Shown here: in pieces, positions 1 to 7,975 of the stretch
Position numbering within the stretch: the first letter of the stretch is position 1
How the letters are laid out: the number at the start of each line of letters is the position of its first letter
Made by a program: the position numbers and the translations under genes
DNA from: Candidatus Geohydrothermomicrobium daggyaiense
GTDB taxonomy: Bacteria; Actinomycetota; Geothermincolia; Fen-727; JACVIW01
Direction: 5' to 3'
Assembly: GCA_015711695.1 (NCBI GenBank)
Contig: JACVIW010000035.1
Location: 1-13,904, forward strand
Length of the DNA: 13,904 nucleotides
Notes under the pieces: model-generated
Seen by the model: only the letters and a program-made list of their open reading frames with translations
Told to the model about the DNA's origin: nothing
Database searches by the model: none

Positions 1-1606
1 TCATGAGAAGTAGAAAGGTATCGAATCCTTCACCAGCATAACCCTCAGCAAGGTATGAACCCTTCAAAGGTACAGGGGTGCCAAATGAGTTCGACCCATC
101 TTTAATACCGTGATAATCGAAATAAATTGATCTTTCCGCAAGCACTGGAACATTCGAATAAATAACTGTTGAGACGTCGGTTGATTCAAGTCCTGAAACA
201 AGGTTGAGGTGAATTGTCTTCCTACTCTCTGGACCGATGAAAAGGTAATTCGATATAGTTCTTCCACCGGGGAGCATGTTTACCATGTGGATTTTAGCCG
301 TGGTGGTGTTTGGATTTGCCATCAATATAAACGTATCAAATCCTTTTCCGGTGTACCCTTCCGCGAAATACCATCGCCTGCTTGCCCTCGGGGCAGCACA
401 CGAAGCATGCCCGCCCGATATACCTTTGAAATCAGAGAAATACATGGCTCTTTCGACAACCACTGGCTCATCAGAAGTTACAACTGTTGAAAAATCTGCA
501 TACTCGAAACCCTTCAGCTTTGAAGCGTTCACGGTTAACCTCGACGCAGGCGGGACAAAGAACTCAAAAGCTTCTGAAAAGCCATCAGCGCGCAAGAGCC
601 GAAGAGCCGTCTTCGACTCCTTATTCCCAGGGTTTAGGATGACAATAAATGTGGAAAATCCCCACGCTGTTGAGCCTTCAGCTAAATACCAGTTTCTCGA
701 AAAGCTTGTTGCTCCTTTCGAACAGTGCCCGCCGTTGTTATGGGAAAAGTTGAAATACATCGTTCTTTCGCAAACAATCTTTACCCCGTTCTCGGACCGG
801 ATAACGGTTGAAACATCCGCGTTTCTAATCTCTCTATCGACGTTTAATGTGTGCCTTTCAAGTGGCAGGATTTCAAAGATTTCACTTCTCCTGCGACCAT
901 CAGTCGCTAAAAAATCCACCCTCACCCTCGCGGTTTTTGAAGAGTCTGGATTCATTAACGGTATATATTCTGTGAAAAGTCCAGGATCCCGCAGATAATC
1001 GGCCATTCCAGCGGCAATGCCTTCGGCGATCTTCTGTCTGAATGAGGGTTTTTTAAGAAACTCTGCTTCTTTCGGGTTAGAAATAAAGGCGCACTCGAGA
1101 AGAGCAGCGGGCATATCCGTGTTGGCAAGAACATAGAAACCCGCTTCTTTCACGCCACGGTTCTTTAGCCCTATGCGAGACACCACTTGCGAATGCACGG
1201 ATTTTGCAAGAATTCTTCCCTCTTCAGAATTGTAATAGCAATAAGTCTCTGTGCCCTCTCCTCCATAGGCGGAAGCATTGTTATGAATGCTCAAGAACGC
1301 TTCGGCTCCGCAACTGTTAGCAATTCTGCACCGTTCTTCGAGAGAAACATGGACATCCTTTTCCCGTGTCATGATTACCTGATAACCCATACCCGTCAAC
1401 AGTTTTCGTGCTCTTAAAGCAATGTCGAGGTTAACATCTTTTTCTTTTATTCCATTCCCCACTGCGCCCGGGTCACTGCCCCCATGGCCAGGATCGAGGC
1501 ACACTATAATCCCAAACGCCCTTGCAGGGATAAATGGCATGAAGATTAGAAACCCCGTGAGCACAACAACCATGAACATCTTCAGAAACGTTTCAATTAC
1601 ATCCAA
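1..1606 (-). CDS. Secreted N-acetylmuramoyl-L-alanine amidase with C-terminal WYLAEG-type repeats (3' end outside window)
   Basis: This enzyme cleaves the amide bond between MurNAc and the stem peptide of peptidoglycan, outside the cell membrane. It is read from TTG at 1606; 535 residues lie inside the window. Residues 1-30 form a signal peptide (Lys9, a hydrophobic run, then PARA before FG). Residues 33-200 are an Amidase_3 domain: the LDPGHGG motif gives His41, KEKDVNL gives Glu55, SIHNNA gives His108, and LLECAFISN gives Glu171. These are the three zinc ligands and the catalytic Glu of the family, so the domain looks active. From about residue 203 come tandem beta repeats marked by WYLAEG..., GFDTF and ERxMYF: a first copy without its WYLAEG start, then copies starting near residues 306, 412 and 517, the last cut by the window edge. 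TTG is chosen because GGAGGT sits 5 bases upstream and the next ATG has no such site. The neighbouring gene at 1815-6392 carries the same repeats. Confidence 0.9.
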   Translation of the reverse strand, partial: MDVIETFLKMFMVVVLTGFLIFMPFIPARAFGIIVCLDPGHGGSDPGAVGNGIKEKDVNLDIALRARKLLTGMGYQVIMTREKDVHVSLEERCRIANSCGAEAFLSIHNNASAYGGEGTETYCYYNSEEGRILAKSVHSQVVSRIGLKNRGVKEAGFYVLANTDMPAALLECAFISNPKEAEFLKKPSFRQKIAEGIAAGMADYLRDPGLFTEYIPLMNPDSSKTARVRVDFLATDGRRRSEIFEILPLERHTLNVDREIRNADVSTVIRSENGVKIVCERTMYFNFSHNNGGHCSKGATSFSRNWYLAEGSTAWGFSTFIVILNPGNKESKTALRLLRADGFSEAFEFFVPPASRLTVNASKLKGFEYADFSTVVTSDEPVVVERAMYFSDFKGISGGHASCAAPRASRRWYFAEGYTGKGFDTFILMANPNTTTAKIHMVNMLPGGRTISNYLFIGPESRKTIHLNLVSGLESTDVSTVIYSNVPVLAERSIYFDYHGIKDGSNSFGTPVPLKGSYLAEGYAGEGFDTFLLLM

Positions 1607-1611
1607 ATTTG

Positions 1612-1617
1612 ACCTCC
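1612..1617 (-). promoter_or_regulatory. Ribosome binding site that fixes the TTG start of the amidase
   Basis: GGAGGT on the minus strand is followed by CAAAT and then TTG. An ATG four bases further on is in another frame and stops at once (ATG TAA). In-frame ATGs at 1579 and 1573 lack a site at proper distance and would shorten the charged N-terminal part of the signal peptide. Confidence 0.7.
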
Positions 1618-1621
1618 AAAC

Positions 1622-1665
1622 AAAAAACCAGGGCAGGGCAATCCAGCATCCAATGCTTTCCCTGG
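1622..1665 (-). terminator. Terminator-like hairpin in the amidase leader
   Basis: On the minus strand CCAGGG (1665-1660) can pair with CCCTGG (1633-1628), with an inner perfect stem AGCAT/ATGCT (1657-1645) closed by a TGG loop, followed directly by six T (1627-1622). This has the form of an intrinsic terminator. It may end the transcript of the upstream secreted protein gene (1815-6392). Because it stops only 4 bases before the amidase ribosome site, any transcript of the amidase must pass through it, so it could also act as an attenuator. The outer and inner stems are separated by an uneven internal loop (11 against 2 bases), which lowers certainty. Confidence 0.45.
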
Positions 1666-1701
1666 CAAAAAGAATTCTGCTTTTCACAAGTCCGCTGTTA
1701 T

Positions 1702-1718
1702 GCATAATCCGGTTATGC
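1702..1718. promoter_or_regulatory. Dyad GCATAA-N5-TTATGC, possible operator
   Basis: A perfect 6-bp inverted repeat with a 5-base centre lies in the 208-bp gap between the two minus-strand genes, about 100 bp upstream of the amidase start. A further TTATGC half-site at 1698-1703 overlaps the left arm and sits 15 bp from the right one. The arrangement resembles a binding site for a dimeric regulator. No convincing -35/-10 pair could be placed next to it, so a regulatory role is inference. Confidence 0.25.
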
Positions 1719-1814
1719 TGAAAAGGCGCGCCTCCAACTTATAAACAATTCAAGATAAAACCCGGGCCAATATTGAGGAGCTTCAGGCAACCCTGCAAAA
1801 CATATTTCAACAAC

Positions 1815-4800
1815 TCAATAGTTCCATCCTCTAATACCCGGCGTGCATGTACCCCCACTCCGACTTCCAAAATATACGGACCTTTCAACAATGATGGGCT
1901 CACTTCCTGAGATCTCAGTCGAGAACTCGGCTGAAGGGAGGAATTGTCTGGCGTCGAGTGTGAATCGGCTTTGTGGATTCAGCGCATATTCTCTGCTTAA
2001 AGTCCCGCCGCCGGGTTCCATGAAAGTAAATTTGACCGTGCAAGCGTTATCTGACGGGTTCTGAACTAGAATCCATGTTTCGAAATCCCCGCCCGTGTAC
2101 CCTTCAGCGAGATACCATGAAGCGTCGGGTGTGGGCGTAGCAAGGCAGGCGTGCCCGTCAATTCTGTTATTCCAGTACATGGCTCTTTCAACAAGCACAG
2201 GTCGTGAAGATGTAACCCTCGCTGAAATGTCGCTCTCAGGAACAATTTCATTTACACCAATTGTGAATCTACATTCGGGAGGAAGATCATAGTTTCTCAG
2301 AGTGCTCGTTCCGTCGCTCTTCATAAAACGAACAGAGATATTGCAGGGGTCTTTGTTTGGATTCTGCACAAGTATAAACTCCTCAAAACCATGTCCCGTA
2401 CACCCTTCAGCGAGATACCATGTGCGAGAGGTCGAGACCGCGCCGATCGAACAGGTACCGGATGTCATATCGTTGAAGTACTGTGCTCTCTCCGCGACAA
2501 TGGGCACTGAGCTTTCAAGCAACGTCGAAACATCGCGTTCGGGTAGAATCTCGTTCAGCCAGATAGTGAAGCGAGAATGAGGAGGCACAGAAATGCTTTT
2601 CCGGACATTCCCCATTCCAGGGGTCATAAATGTTACCTTAATCCGCGCCTCCTCCTCTCCTGGATTACAGATTAGTATAAAAGTATCGAAGCCGTGCGCT
2701 GTACAACCCTCAGCGAAATACCATTTAGTTGACGGCGTGGCTACTCCGGTAGAGGCATGACCTGATCGTCGCCCATTAAAATACATTGCCCTTTCAACCG
2801 CTATCTTTCTGTCAGCCTTCACGTATGCGCTTACCTCACTTGAGGGAAAGATGCTATCAACAGAAATCGTAAACCTGCTCTTACCTTTGATTAAATACTC
2901 GCGATTCAATGTTTGACCCCCGGGAAGCATATAACGCACTTCCGTTTTTGCAAGGTTTGAATCAGGATTCTGAATGAGAATATAAGTGTCGAATTTTCCT
3001 GCGGTATACCCTTCGGCCAAGTGCCACTCGCTGGAGAGATTTGGGGTTGTCCTGTTAACCCATACTACCGCGTGATCTTCCGTGAGGCTCAGACGCCTGT
3101 CAGAAGGAGATGCGTCGAGGCCCACCCAGTAAAGTCCATCGTTTACAGTCTTGCCAGCATCATCCTTCCCATCCCAGTTCAGAACTATCTGACCCTTTTG
3201 CTTTAATTCGGGAAATGTTCGCACTTTTCTTCTTCCATTCCAGATTGCAGGAGCAATCCGGGCAGTGTCATCAAGTGAGTACTTCACCTCAAACCTATCA
3301 TTCACCCCATCTCCATCAGGACTCATCGCGTTTGCAGTTTTCCAGGTATTAACCACTTTCCTCTCGCGCCTGGGTTCTTTGATTGTTGGGAGCAGATGGG
3401 AATTCTTAAAAGATACAGTGCCATCTTTGGTGAATGAGATAACAGGAACTCTTTTTGAAGAATCCGGGTTGTGCCAGTCAGCCCTCTCGAAGATAGGTAC
3501 CTTGACAGGTTTCGTAGAAGGTCTGTAAAAAAGCCTGTCCCCCGGGACATCAAGCGATATCCCGGCTGCTGCGGAAAGCAAACCTAAAGCTGCGGTTCCC
3601 CTCGGGTAATACCCAAGTCCCTGGCCTAAAGCGCTCGCGCTTATTCCTTTCGAAGCGATACTATTACCCGGGAATTTCGCCGCCCCTTGCGCGTTTACGG
3701 CCTCGCCACAATAGAACACCCCTGAATACTGCAAAGAAGCCCCTTTTACAACCGCCCCCGAATAGACCACGACATCCCAGAATCCACCATTTAAATACCT
3801 GGCGAAATACAGAAGAGCATCCCAGTATCTTCTCACCATCATGAGTGTGTCCCTGCCCTCAACGGGTACACCCAGGAAGAGCGCTGCCTGATCCCTCCAC
3901 ATGTTCTGTGAAAGCCACTGCTTGCGGCTATCATACGAAGTATGCACAGACCCAAACTTAGCTTTCGTATTGATTGAAGAAGTTGCAAGGTCTTTCTTTA
4001 TCCTATCGATATTCTGCGATGACAAACCGCACGTAAAATCTGATGATAAAAGATAAACCAAACCATTGGACGCGTAGATACTGTAAGCGTCCCTTTCTCT
4101 ATCCGCGCACCTTGAGTCAAGTGAAACAACAAAACGGTCAGAAAGCCAGGATTCTCCCTCAAGCGTCTGATTTATCTGCATTATTCTCGATTTGCAACGA
4201 CGCAAGTATTCCCAGTCACGTACCAATTCCGCGAGCTTTGCCCCAGCATGGTACGCGGCGAGACATTTCACGCCAAGATACGTTTGATCTCTTGAAAATT
4301 GGAGGGCAAAAGAAGCGTCATCTATAGTATTCGCGGTATGGATGTCCGGAATTCCATTGTTATTGGTGTCGCAGCGGAAAAGAAAATCAAGAAGCGAGCG
4401 CACGGTCGAAAATCTCCTGCGTACATATCCTCCATCACCGGTTGTTTTCCAGTACTTATAAAGAAGAAGAATATAGTTCGTGTTCTCTTCCACAGGCATG
4501 TCATGGGGGTAAACCTGACCGCCAACGAAATCCCCCCTGCCCATATCATGACTTAAGAAAAAGCCCTCTCTGGATTCCTTAAGATACAAGATCCACTGAT
4601 CCATGACTCGCTTAAGTAGATCAGGAAAGAAATGTAAATAGAACCACGCGTTGTTGTATTCCACATCCACAGTACTGTGGAACCTGCAATCCGTACCTTC
4701 CCAGGTGCTGAACCACTCGCGACCTTTTTCGGAAAGTGCCCACCATGTATTTGCCAGAAAAGATTGAAATGCGTAGGAGACCAGATTCCGAAACTCCTTG

Positions 4801-6392
4801 ATGTAGGTGGGACTTAAGTACAAAAATTCGCCGCTCCCGATAGTTGAGTCAAAAAAGGATGACTTCGAAATCATTTCAGAACTCTCTTGAAAAGCGTAAA
4901 CCAGAAGTTCTGAAAGGTCACTAAAATAAGATGTGTATTTAAATCTGTATGTATCATCATCATACGAACGGTTTTTTACGCGCAGAATCCTTTGTGAAAC
5001 GTGACCCGCCAGCACCAGTCTCTTTGAAACGGTAGCTCCAGGCCCAAGATTTTCGATTCTCCATTTTATGCCCGAATAACCCTTTGGGAAGAATGTGAAG
5101 AATGGAAAACGGTGATCATTTTGGACACGCGGGTAACCCTGTGGCGACACAAAATCCCAGATTCTGTCATGGCTGAAATCATCGAAGTCGGATTTCCCAA
5201 GTCCCTTGAACTCAATATCAGATGTGTCCGAACCCCTAACACATACCGCCTCTGTTGCGACCTTTGATTGAACATAATTAATGGATTCATCCTCGTAATT
5301 GTAAAATGTCGAATAGGTATAACCTTTTACATCCCCGCTATCGTACGGCTTGATTCGACTTGAGTTGAACCACCTTTTGTGAGGGATGGCAAACAGCACT
5401 TCACCACTGGCGACCCCGTTCCCCTGGTTTTTCACGAAAAGGTCGAGAAAAACGATGGGTGCAGAAGAAATCTTCTCATCCCCCGGATAAAAGGGCGCCC
5501 TGAACCTCGCCTTCAATTTGAACGGCAGTGCCGGGGAAGAACAATCGTAAGTATATGCCGTCATGGTCTGCCTCTGATCGATCGATTCCCAGACAGGATA
5601 GCGGTCGGTAAAGGGCAGGGCGCGTATTTCTGAATCCTGCCTGATCGCAATAACGAGATCATGTAAGTCGCCGGTCCCGGTACCGAGAGAGGAGACACGC
5701 GCGGCGAGCCTTTGTGGGGCAAGATTTATGAAAAACCTCGAGCCAAGCCTGCCCAAAAGCGCCTCGAAGCAATTCTGGTTTTGCCCGTTCTCGAAGCGAA
5801 TCGGGAAACTTGATCTCTGCCTCGAGGCAGAAGCGCTGATCTCAACGACTTCCGTGGAAGCACCTCGAAAAACGCGTATTGTGCTGATAATGGCCTTCCC
5901 CGAACAGCCTGGTTCATCCGATCGGAATTGAATAAAGAGCCTACCAGCTGTATCAGACCTGACAGAAAAGCGCCTCTGAAACGCTCTGTACTTCCCTCCA
6001 GATTCCTTGAATATATCAAGCTTCTCCAAAACACGGGAACCCTGGAGGTATACGTTGAAAACCCTCATTCGCGAAGCGGAGAAATCCGGCTCGACAAAGC
6101 TCAGCTCCACGTTATAGGGAAAAGAAGGCTTGAGATTCGCAAGCACGTAGGAAAAGTTTATTCCTTCCCTTACACGCTTAAACTTATATTCCTTTTTATC
6201 AAGATTGTCGGTGCCATGTACGCGACGCTCCGGGAACTCGCGCTGGGAAGTGTGGCTCAGACCGGAGTTATTTCTTAACTCCACTATGACCTGCCCGCGA
6301 CCTTCCGCAAAGGCAACAGACGAAAAGACATAATAGAGAGCTGCTATCAAGCAAAGAAGAATTAAGGTTTTGCAAAAAAATCTCAAATTCAT
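1815..6392 (-). CDS. Large secreted multidomain protein: malectin-like, DUF4965/glutaminase-A-like (alpha/alpha)6, FlgD-like Ig, four WYLAEG repeats
   Basis: This is a secreted surface protein of 1525 residues. Residues 1-31 are a signal peptide ending AFA before EG. About 33-180 resembles malectin, a carbohydrate-binding fold (pattern YNVELSFVEP...FNVYLQG...IISTIRVF). Residues about 480-960 resemble the DUF4965/GtaA (alpha/alpha)6 domain: HSTVDVEY at 572-579, HDMGRG, YPHDMPVEEN with Met632-Glu636, then NTIDDAS with Asp691-Asp692. That family includes fungal glutaminase A and is related in fold to glycoside hydrolases, so the substrate here is unknown. About 1010-1113 is a FlgD-like Ig domain (SPDGDGVND at 1024-1032, WDGKDDAGK). 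Four repeats follow with Trp at 1123, 1224, 1325 and 1426. The third ATG of MMM (6390-6392) is chosen because AAAGGAGG ends 7 bases before it; the open frame extends to 6455 without a ribosome site. The downstream amidase shares the repeats. Confidence 0.9.
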   Translation of the reverse strand: MNLRFFCKTLILLCLIAALYYVFSSVAFAEGRGQVIVELRNNSGLSHTSQREFPERRVHGTDNLDKKEYKFKRVREGINFSYVLANLKPSFPYNVELSFVEPDFSASRMRVFNVYLQGSRVLEKLDIFKESGGKYRAFQRRFSVRSDTAGRLFIQFRSDEPGCSGKAIISTIRVFRGASTEVVEISASASRQRSSFPIRFENGQNQNCFEALLGRLGSRFFINLAPQRLAARVSSLGTGTGDLHDLVIAIRQDSEIRALPFTDRYPVWESIDQRQTMTAYTYDCSSPALPFKLKARFRAPFYPGDEKISSAPIVFLDLFVKNQGNGVASGEVLFAIPHKRWFNSSRIKPYDSGDVKGYTYSTFYNYEDESINYVQSKVATEAVCVRGSDTSDIEFKGLGKSDFDDFSHDRIWDFVSPQGYPRVQNDHRFPFFTFFPKGYSGIKWRIENLGPGATVSKRLVLAGHVSQRILRVKNRSYDDDTYRFKYTSYFSDLSELLVYAFQESSEMISKSSFFDSTIGSGEFLYLSPTYIKEFRNLVSYAFQSFLANTWWALSEKGREWFSTWEGTDCRFHSTVDVEYNNAWFYLHFFPDLLKRVMDQWILYLKESREGFFLSHDMGRGDFVGGQVYPHDMPVEENTNYILLLYKYWKTTGDGGYVRRRFSTVRSLLDFLFRCDTNNNGIPDIHTANTIDDASFALQFSRDQTYLGVKCLAAYHAGAKLAELVRDWEYLRRCKSRIMQINQTLEGESWLSDRFVVSLDSRCADRERDAYSIYASNGLVYLLSSDFTCGLSSQNIDRIKKDLATSSINTKAKFGSVHTSYDSRKQWLSQNMWRDQAALFLGVPVEGRDTLMMVRRYWDALLYFARYLNGGFWDVVVYSGAVVKGASLQYSGVFYCGEAVNAQGAAKFPGNSIASKGISASALGQGLGYYPRGTAALGLLSAAAGISLDVPGDRLFYRPSTKPVKVPIFERADWHNPDSSKRVPVISFTKDGTVSFKNSHLLPTIKEPRRERKVVNTWKTANAMSPDGDGVNDRFEVKYSLDDTARIAPAIWNGRRKVRTFPELKQKGQIVLNWDGKDDAGKTVNDGLYWVGLDASPSDRRLSLTEDHAVVWVNRTTPNLSSEWHLAEGYTAGKFDTYILIQNPDSNLAKTEVRYMLPGGQTLNREYLIKGKSRFTISVDSIFPSSEVSAYVKADRKIAVERAMYFNGRRSGHASTGVATPSTKWYFAEGCTAHGFDTFILICNPGEEEARIKVTFMTPGMGNVRKSISVPPHSRFTIWLNEILPERDVSTLLESSVPIVAERAQYFNDMTSGTCSIGAVSTSRTWYLAEGCTGHGFEEFILVQNPNKDPCNISVRFMKSDGTSTLRNYDLPPECRFTIGVNEIVPESDISARVTSSRPVLVERAMYWNNRIDGHACLATPTPDASWYLAEGYTGGDFETWILVQNPSDNACTVKFTFMEPGGGTLSREYALNPQSRFTLDARQFLPSAEFSTEISGSEPIIVERSVYFGSRSGGTCTPGIRGWNY
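2117..3032 (-). repeat. Tandem coding repeats with exact 303-bp period
   Basis: The Trp codons that open the four C-terminal domains lie at 3026-3024, 2723-2721, 2420-2418 and 2117-2115, a constant step of 303 bases (101 residues). The marked span covers the first three full units; the fourth runs on to 1815. Each unit has W[YH][LF]AEG[YC]T, then FDT/FET-[FWY]-I-L-[IV]-x-NP, SRFTI or similar, and ERAMYF before the next unit. The units differ in most other residues, so this is an old duplication held to one length. Confidence 0.75.
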
Positions 6393-6613
6393 CATCATAC
6401 CTCCTTTCGTATATAACGTGATCGGAGGCAATAAAGTTCTAACCAAGTCTACCAAACATCAAAGATCGAGCTGACATTAAAAACCGCGTCTTTACTGCCT
6501 ATGTTTTTCATTCGAAGAAAGATAATGTTCCAGAGCGTGGTTTGGGACAGAAAAAGCTAACTTTTTAGCCCGCGCAAGCACAGAGAAATACGGGTAAAAA
6601 TTATGAGGGGAAA

Positions 6614-6655
6614 TATGCTATCTAATATTATGATATCTAATACTTATGATATCTA
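6614..6655. repeat. Three tandem TATG(A/C)TATCTA repeats, possible activator sites
   Basis: TATGCTATCTA at 6614-6624 is followed by TATGATATCTA at 6629-6639 and again at 6645-6655, at 15- and 16-bp steps. They end 7 bp upstream of the candidate -35 of the glycosyltransferase gene promoter, in the divergent intergenic region. That position suits an activator binding side by side on one face or alternating faces of DNA. The factor is not known. Confidence 0.4.
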
Positions 6656-6662
6656 CGGACAC

Positions 6663-6691
6663 TTTAATTTTTATCCATCTGACTGTATTAT
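6663..6691 (+). promoter_or_regulatory. Candidate sigma-70-type promoter of the glycosyltransferase cluster
   Basis: TATTAT at 6686-6691 matches the -10 consensus at five of six bases. A weak -35, TTTAAT (three of six), lies 17 bases upstream at 6663-6668. Transcription would start near 6698, giving a leader of about 35 bases before ATG 6733. The weak -35 together with the three upstream repeats fits an activator-dependent promoter. Confidence 0.35.
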
Positions 6692-6732
6692 TCTTTAGAC
6701 TTGACACCCGATAAGAAGAACAAGGAGTGTTA

Positions 6733-7947
6733 ATGAGAATACTATTCATCGTTAAAGAGTTCCCGCACAGTAAAGTTATCGGCGGACCAATCATAATATA
6801 TAACAGGATTAAATACCTCTCAGAAAAACATGACGTTTCTCTCTTGGCTTTTGCCGCGAATCCAACCAGGGAAGAAATAGAATCTGTCTCAGGCTACTGT
6901 CTTGACATGAGGCTTGTGCCCTTCCCCAAAAACGAGAGCCTCGCTCGAAGAGTCCGCAATTACTTCCTCGGCCCAGTGCCACCATATTTCATGCAGTCCT
7001 ACTCTGAGAAAATGTATGAATCGCTAAGGCAAATGGTACGGGCTAACGATTATGACGTGGCAATATCGGAATATTCAATGGTCGCGCAGTATCTCTACAA
7101 AAACCCTGATTTGACAGGGATAAAAAGAATCATGTCTGTTCATGAGTGCTACTATCTGGCAAGAAAAAAGGTCATAAAGGTACAGGGTCTAACCTCAAAG
7201 GAGGGCATAAGAGCTTTGCTTCACCTCAAAGGCTTGAAAAAATACGAGTTCGATATGTATGAGGACGCTGACATGGTCCTTACCCTCACACCCGAGGAAA
7301 AAGAAGAATTACTCCAGATCAGGCCGTCGCTCAGAATATCTGTCGTTCCTCACGGCGTGGACGTTGAAAAATTCTGTCCGTTCAAGAAGAAAGACGGACC
7401 TCCAACAGTTATGTTCCTCGGGAATTTTCTTCACGATCCCAACAGAGAGGCTTTCATTTTCTTTGTGCAGAATGTCTGGGGCATTGTTAAAGAACAGCGA
7501 AAAGATGCGAGATTTCTTGTTGTAGGGAGAAGTCCCACACCTGACATGATGGAAATAGCAAAAAACGATCCCTCGATTGAGATCACGGGGCAGGTTGACG
7601 ATGTTTACCCCTATTTCTGTGAGAGCGATGTCTTCGTGTGTCCGGTGAGAATCGGCGGCGGATTTCGGGGCAAGGTGCTTGAGGCAATGGCTAGCGGGGT
7701 CCCCGTTGTCTCAACTGAACTTGGTGCGCAGGGAATCCCTTATGAGAATGGAGAGAACATGCTGATCGCGGATGCTCCTGAAGAAATAGCCCGTGGTGTG
7801 ATCAGGCTTCTTGAAGACAAAGCCCTTCACGAAAAAATCTCTAACAACGCGCGAAAGCTCGTGGAGGAGAGATTCTCCTGGAAGAAAGGCGTGGAAATCC
7901 TCGAAAAAGTGATCCAGGATGTGGTGGCGGAAAACTGCTGCAACTGA
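6733..7947 (+). CDS. GT4-family glycosyltransferase (GT-B fold)
   Basis: This predicted cytosolic enzyme of 404 residues transfers a sugar from an activated donor to an acceptor that cannot be named from sequence. The N-terminal half opens with MRILFIVKEFP and a glycine-rich turn (IGG) typical of the acceptor-side Rossmann domain. The C-terminal half has the donor-binding region: VMFLGNF near 230, then VCPVRIGGGFRGKVLEAM with Arg312, Lys314 and Glu317, followed by SGVPVVSTELGAQGI. This GGGxRxKxLEAM form is one of the usual GT4 variants; the first Glu of the EX7E motif is absent, as is common in that variant. There is no signal peptide or membrane helix. ATG 6733 is chosen over the in-frame GTG 6727 because that GTG begins on the last base of the AAGGAG site, which lies 5 bases before the ATG. 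It is the first gene of a plus-strand cluster with the GH15 gene 28 bases downstream. Confidence 0.88.
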   Translation: MRILFIVKEFPHSKVIGGPIIIYNRIKYLSEKHDVSLLAFAANPTREEIESVSGYCLDMRLVPFPKNESLARRVRNYFLGPVPPYFMQSYSEKMYESLRQMVRANDYDVAISEYSMVAQYLYKNPDLTGIKRIMSVHECYYLARKKVIKVQGLTSKEGIRALLHLKGLKKYEFDMYEDADMVLTLTPEEKEELLQIRPSLRISVVPHGVDVEKFCPFKKKDGPPTVMFLGNFLHDPNREAFIFFVQNVWGIVKEQRKDARFLVVGRSPTPDMMEIAKNDPSIEITGQVDDVYPYFCESDVFVCPVRIGGGFRGKVLEAMASGVPVVSTELGAQGIPYENGENMLIADAPEEIARGVIRLLEDKALHEKISNNARKLVEERFSWKKGVEILEKVIQDVVAENCCN

Positions 7948-7975
7948 CATCAAGAAGTCCAGGCGGCATTCTTAT

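Noticed and set aside
276..998. A 240-codon plus-strand open frame
   Set aside because: It lies opposite the amidase repeat region, whose minus-strand frame is continuous and matches a known repeat family; no ribosome site or recognisable protein supports the plus frame.
1815..3032. Regular 303-bp spacing considered as a CRISPR-like or satellite array
   Set aside because: The repeat is at the protein level with diverged DNA, inside one coding frame.
6701..6706. Perfect TTGACA before the glycosyltransferase gene as a -35
   Set aside because: A -10 at 17 bases would fall on the ribosome site and start codon, leaving no leader; the sequence there does not resemble TATAAT.
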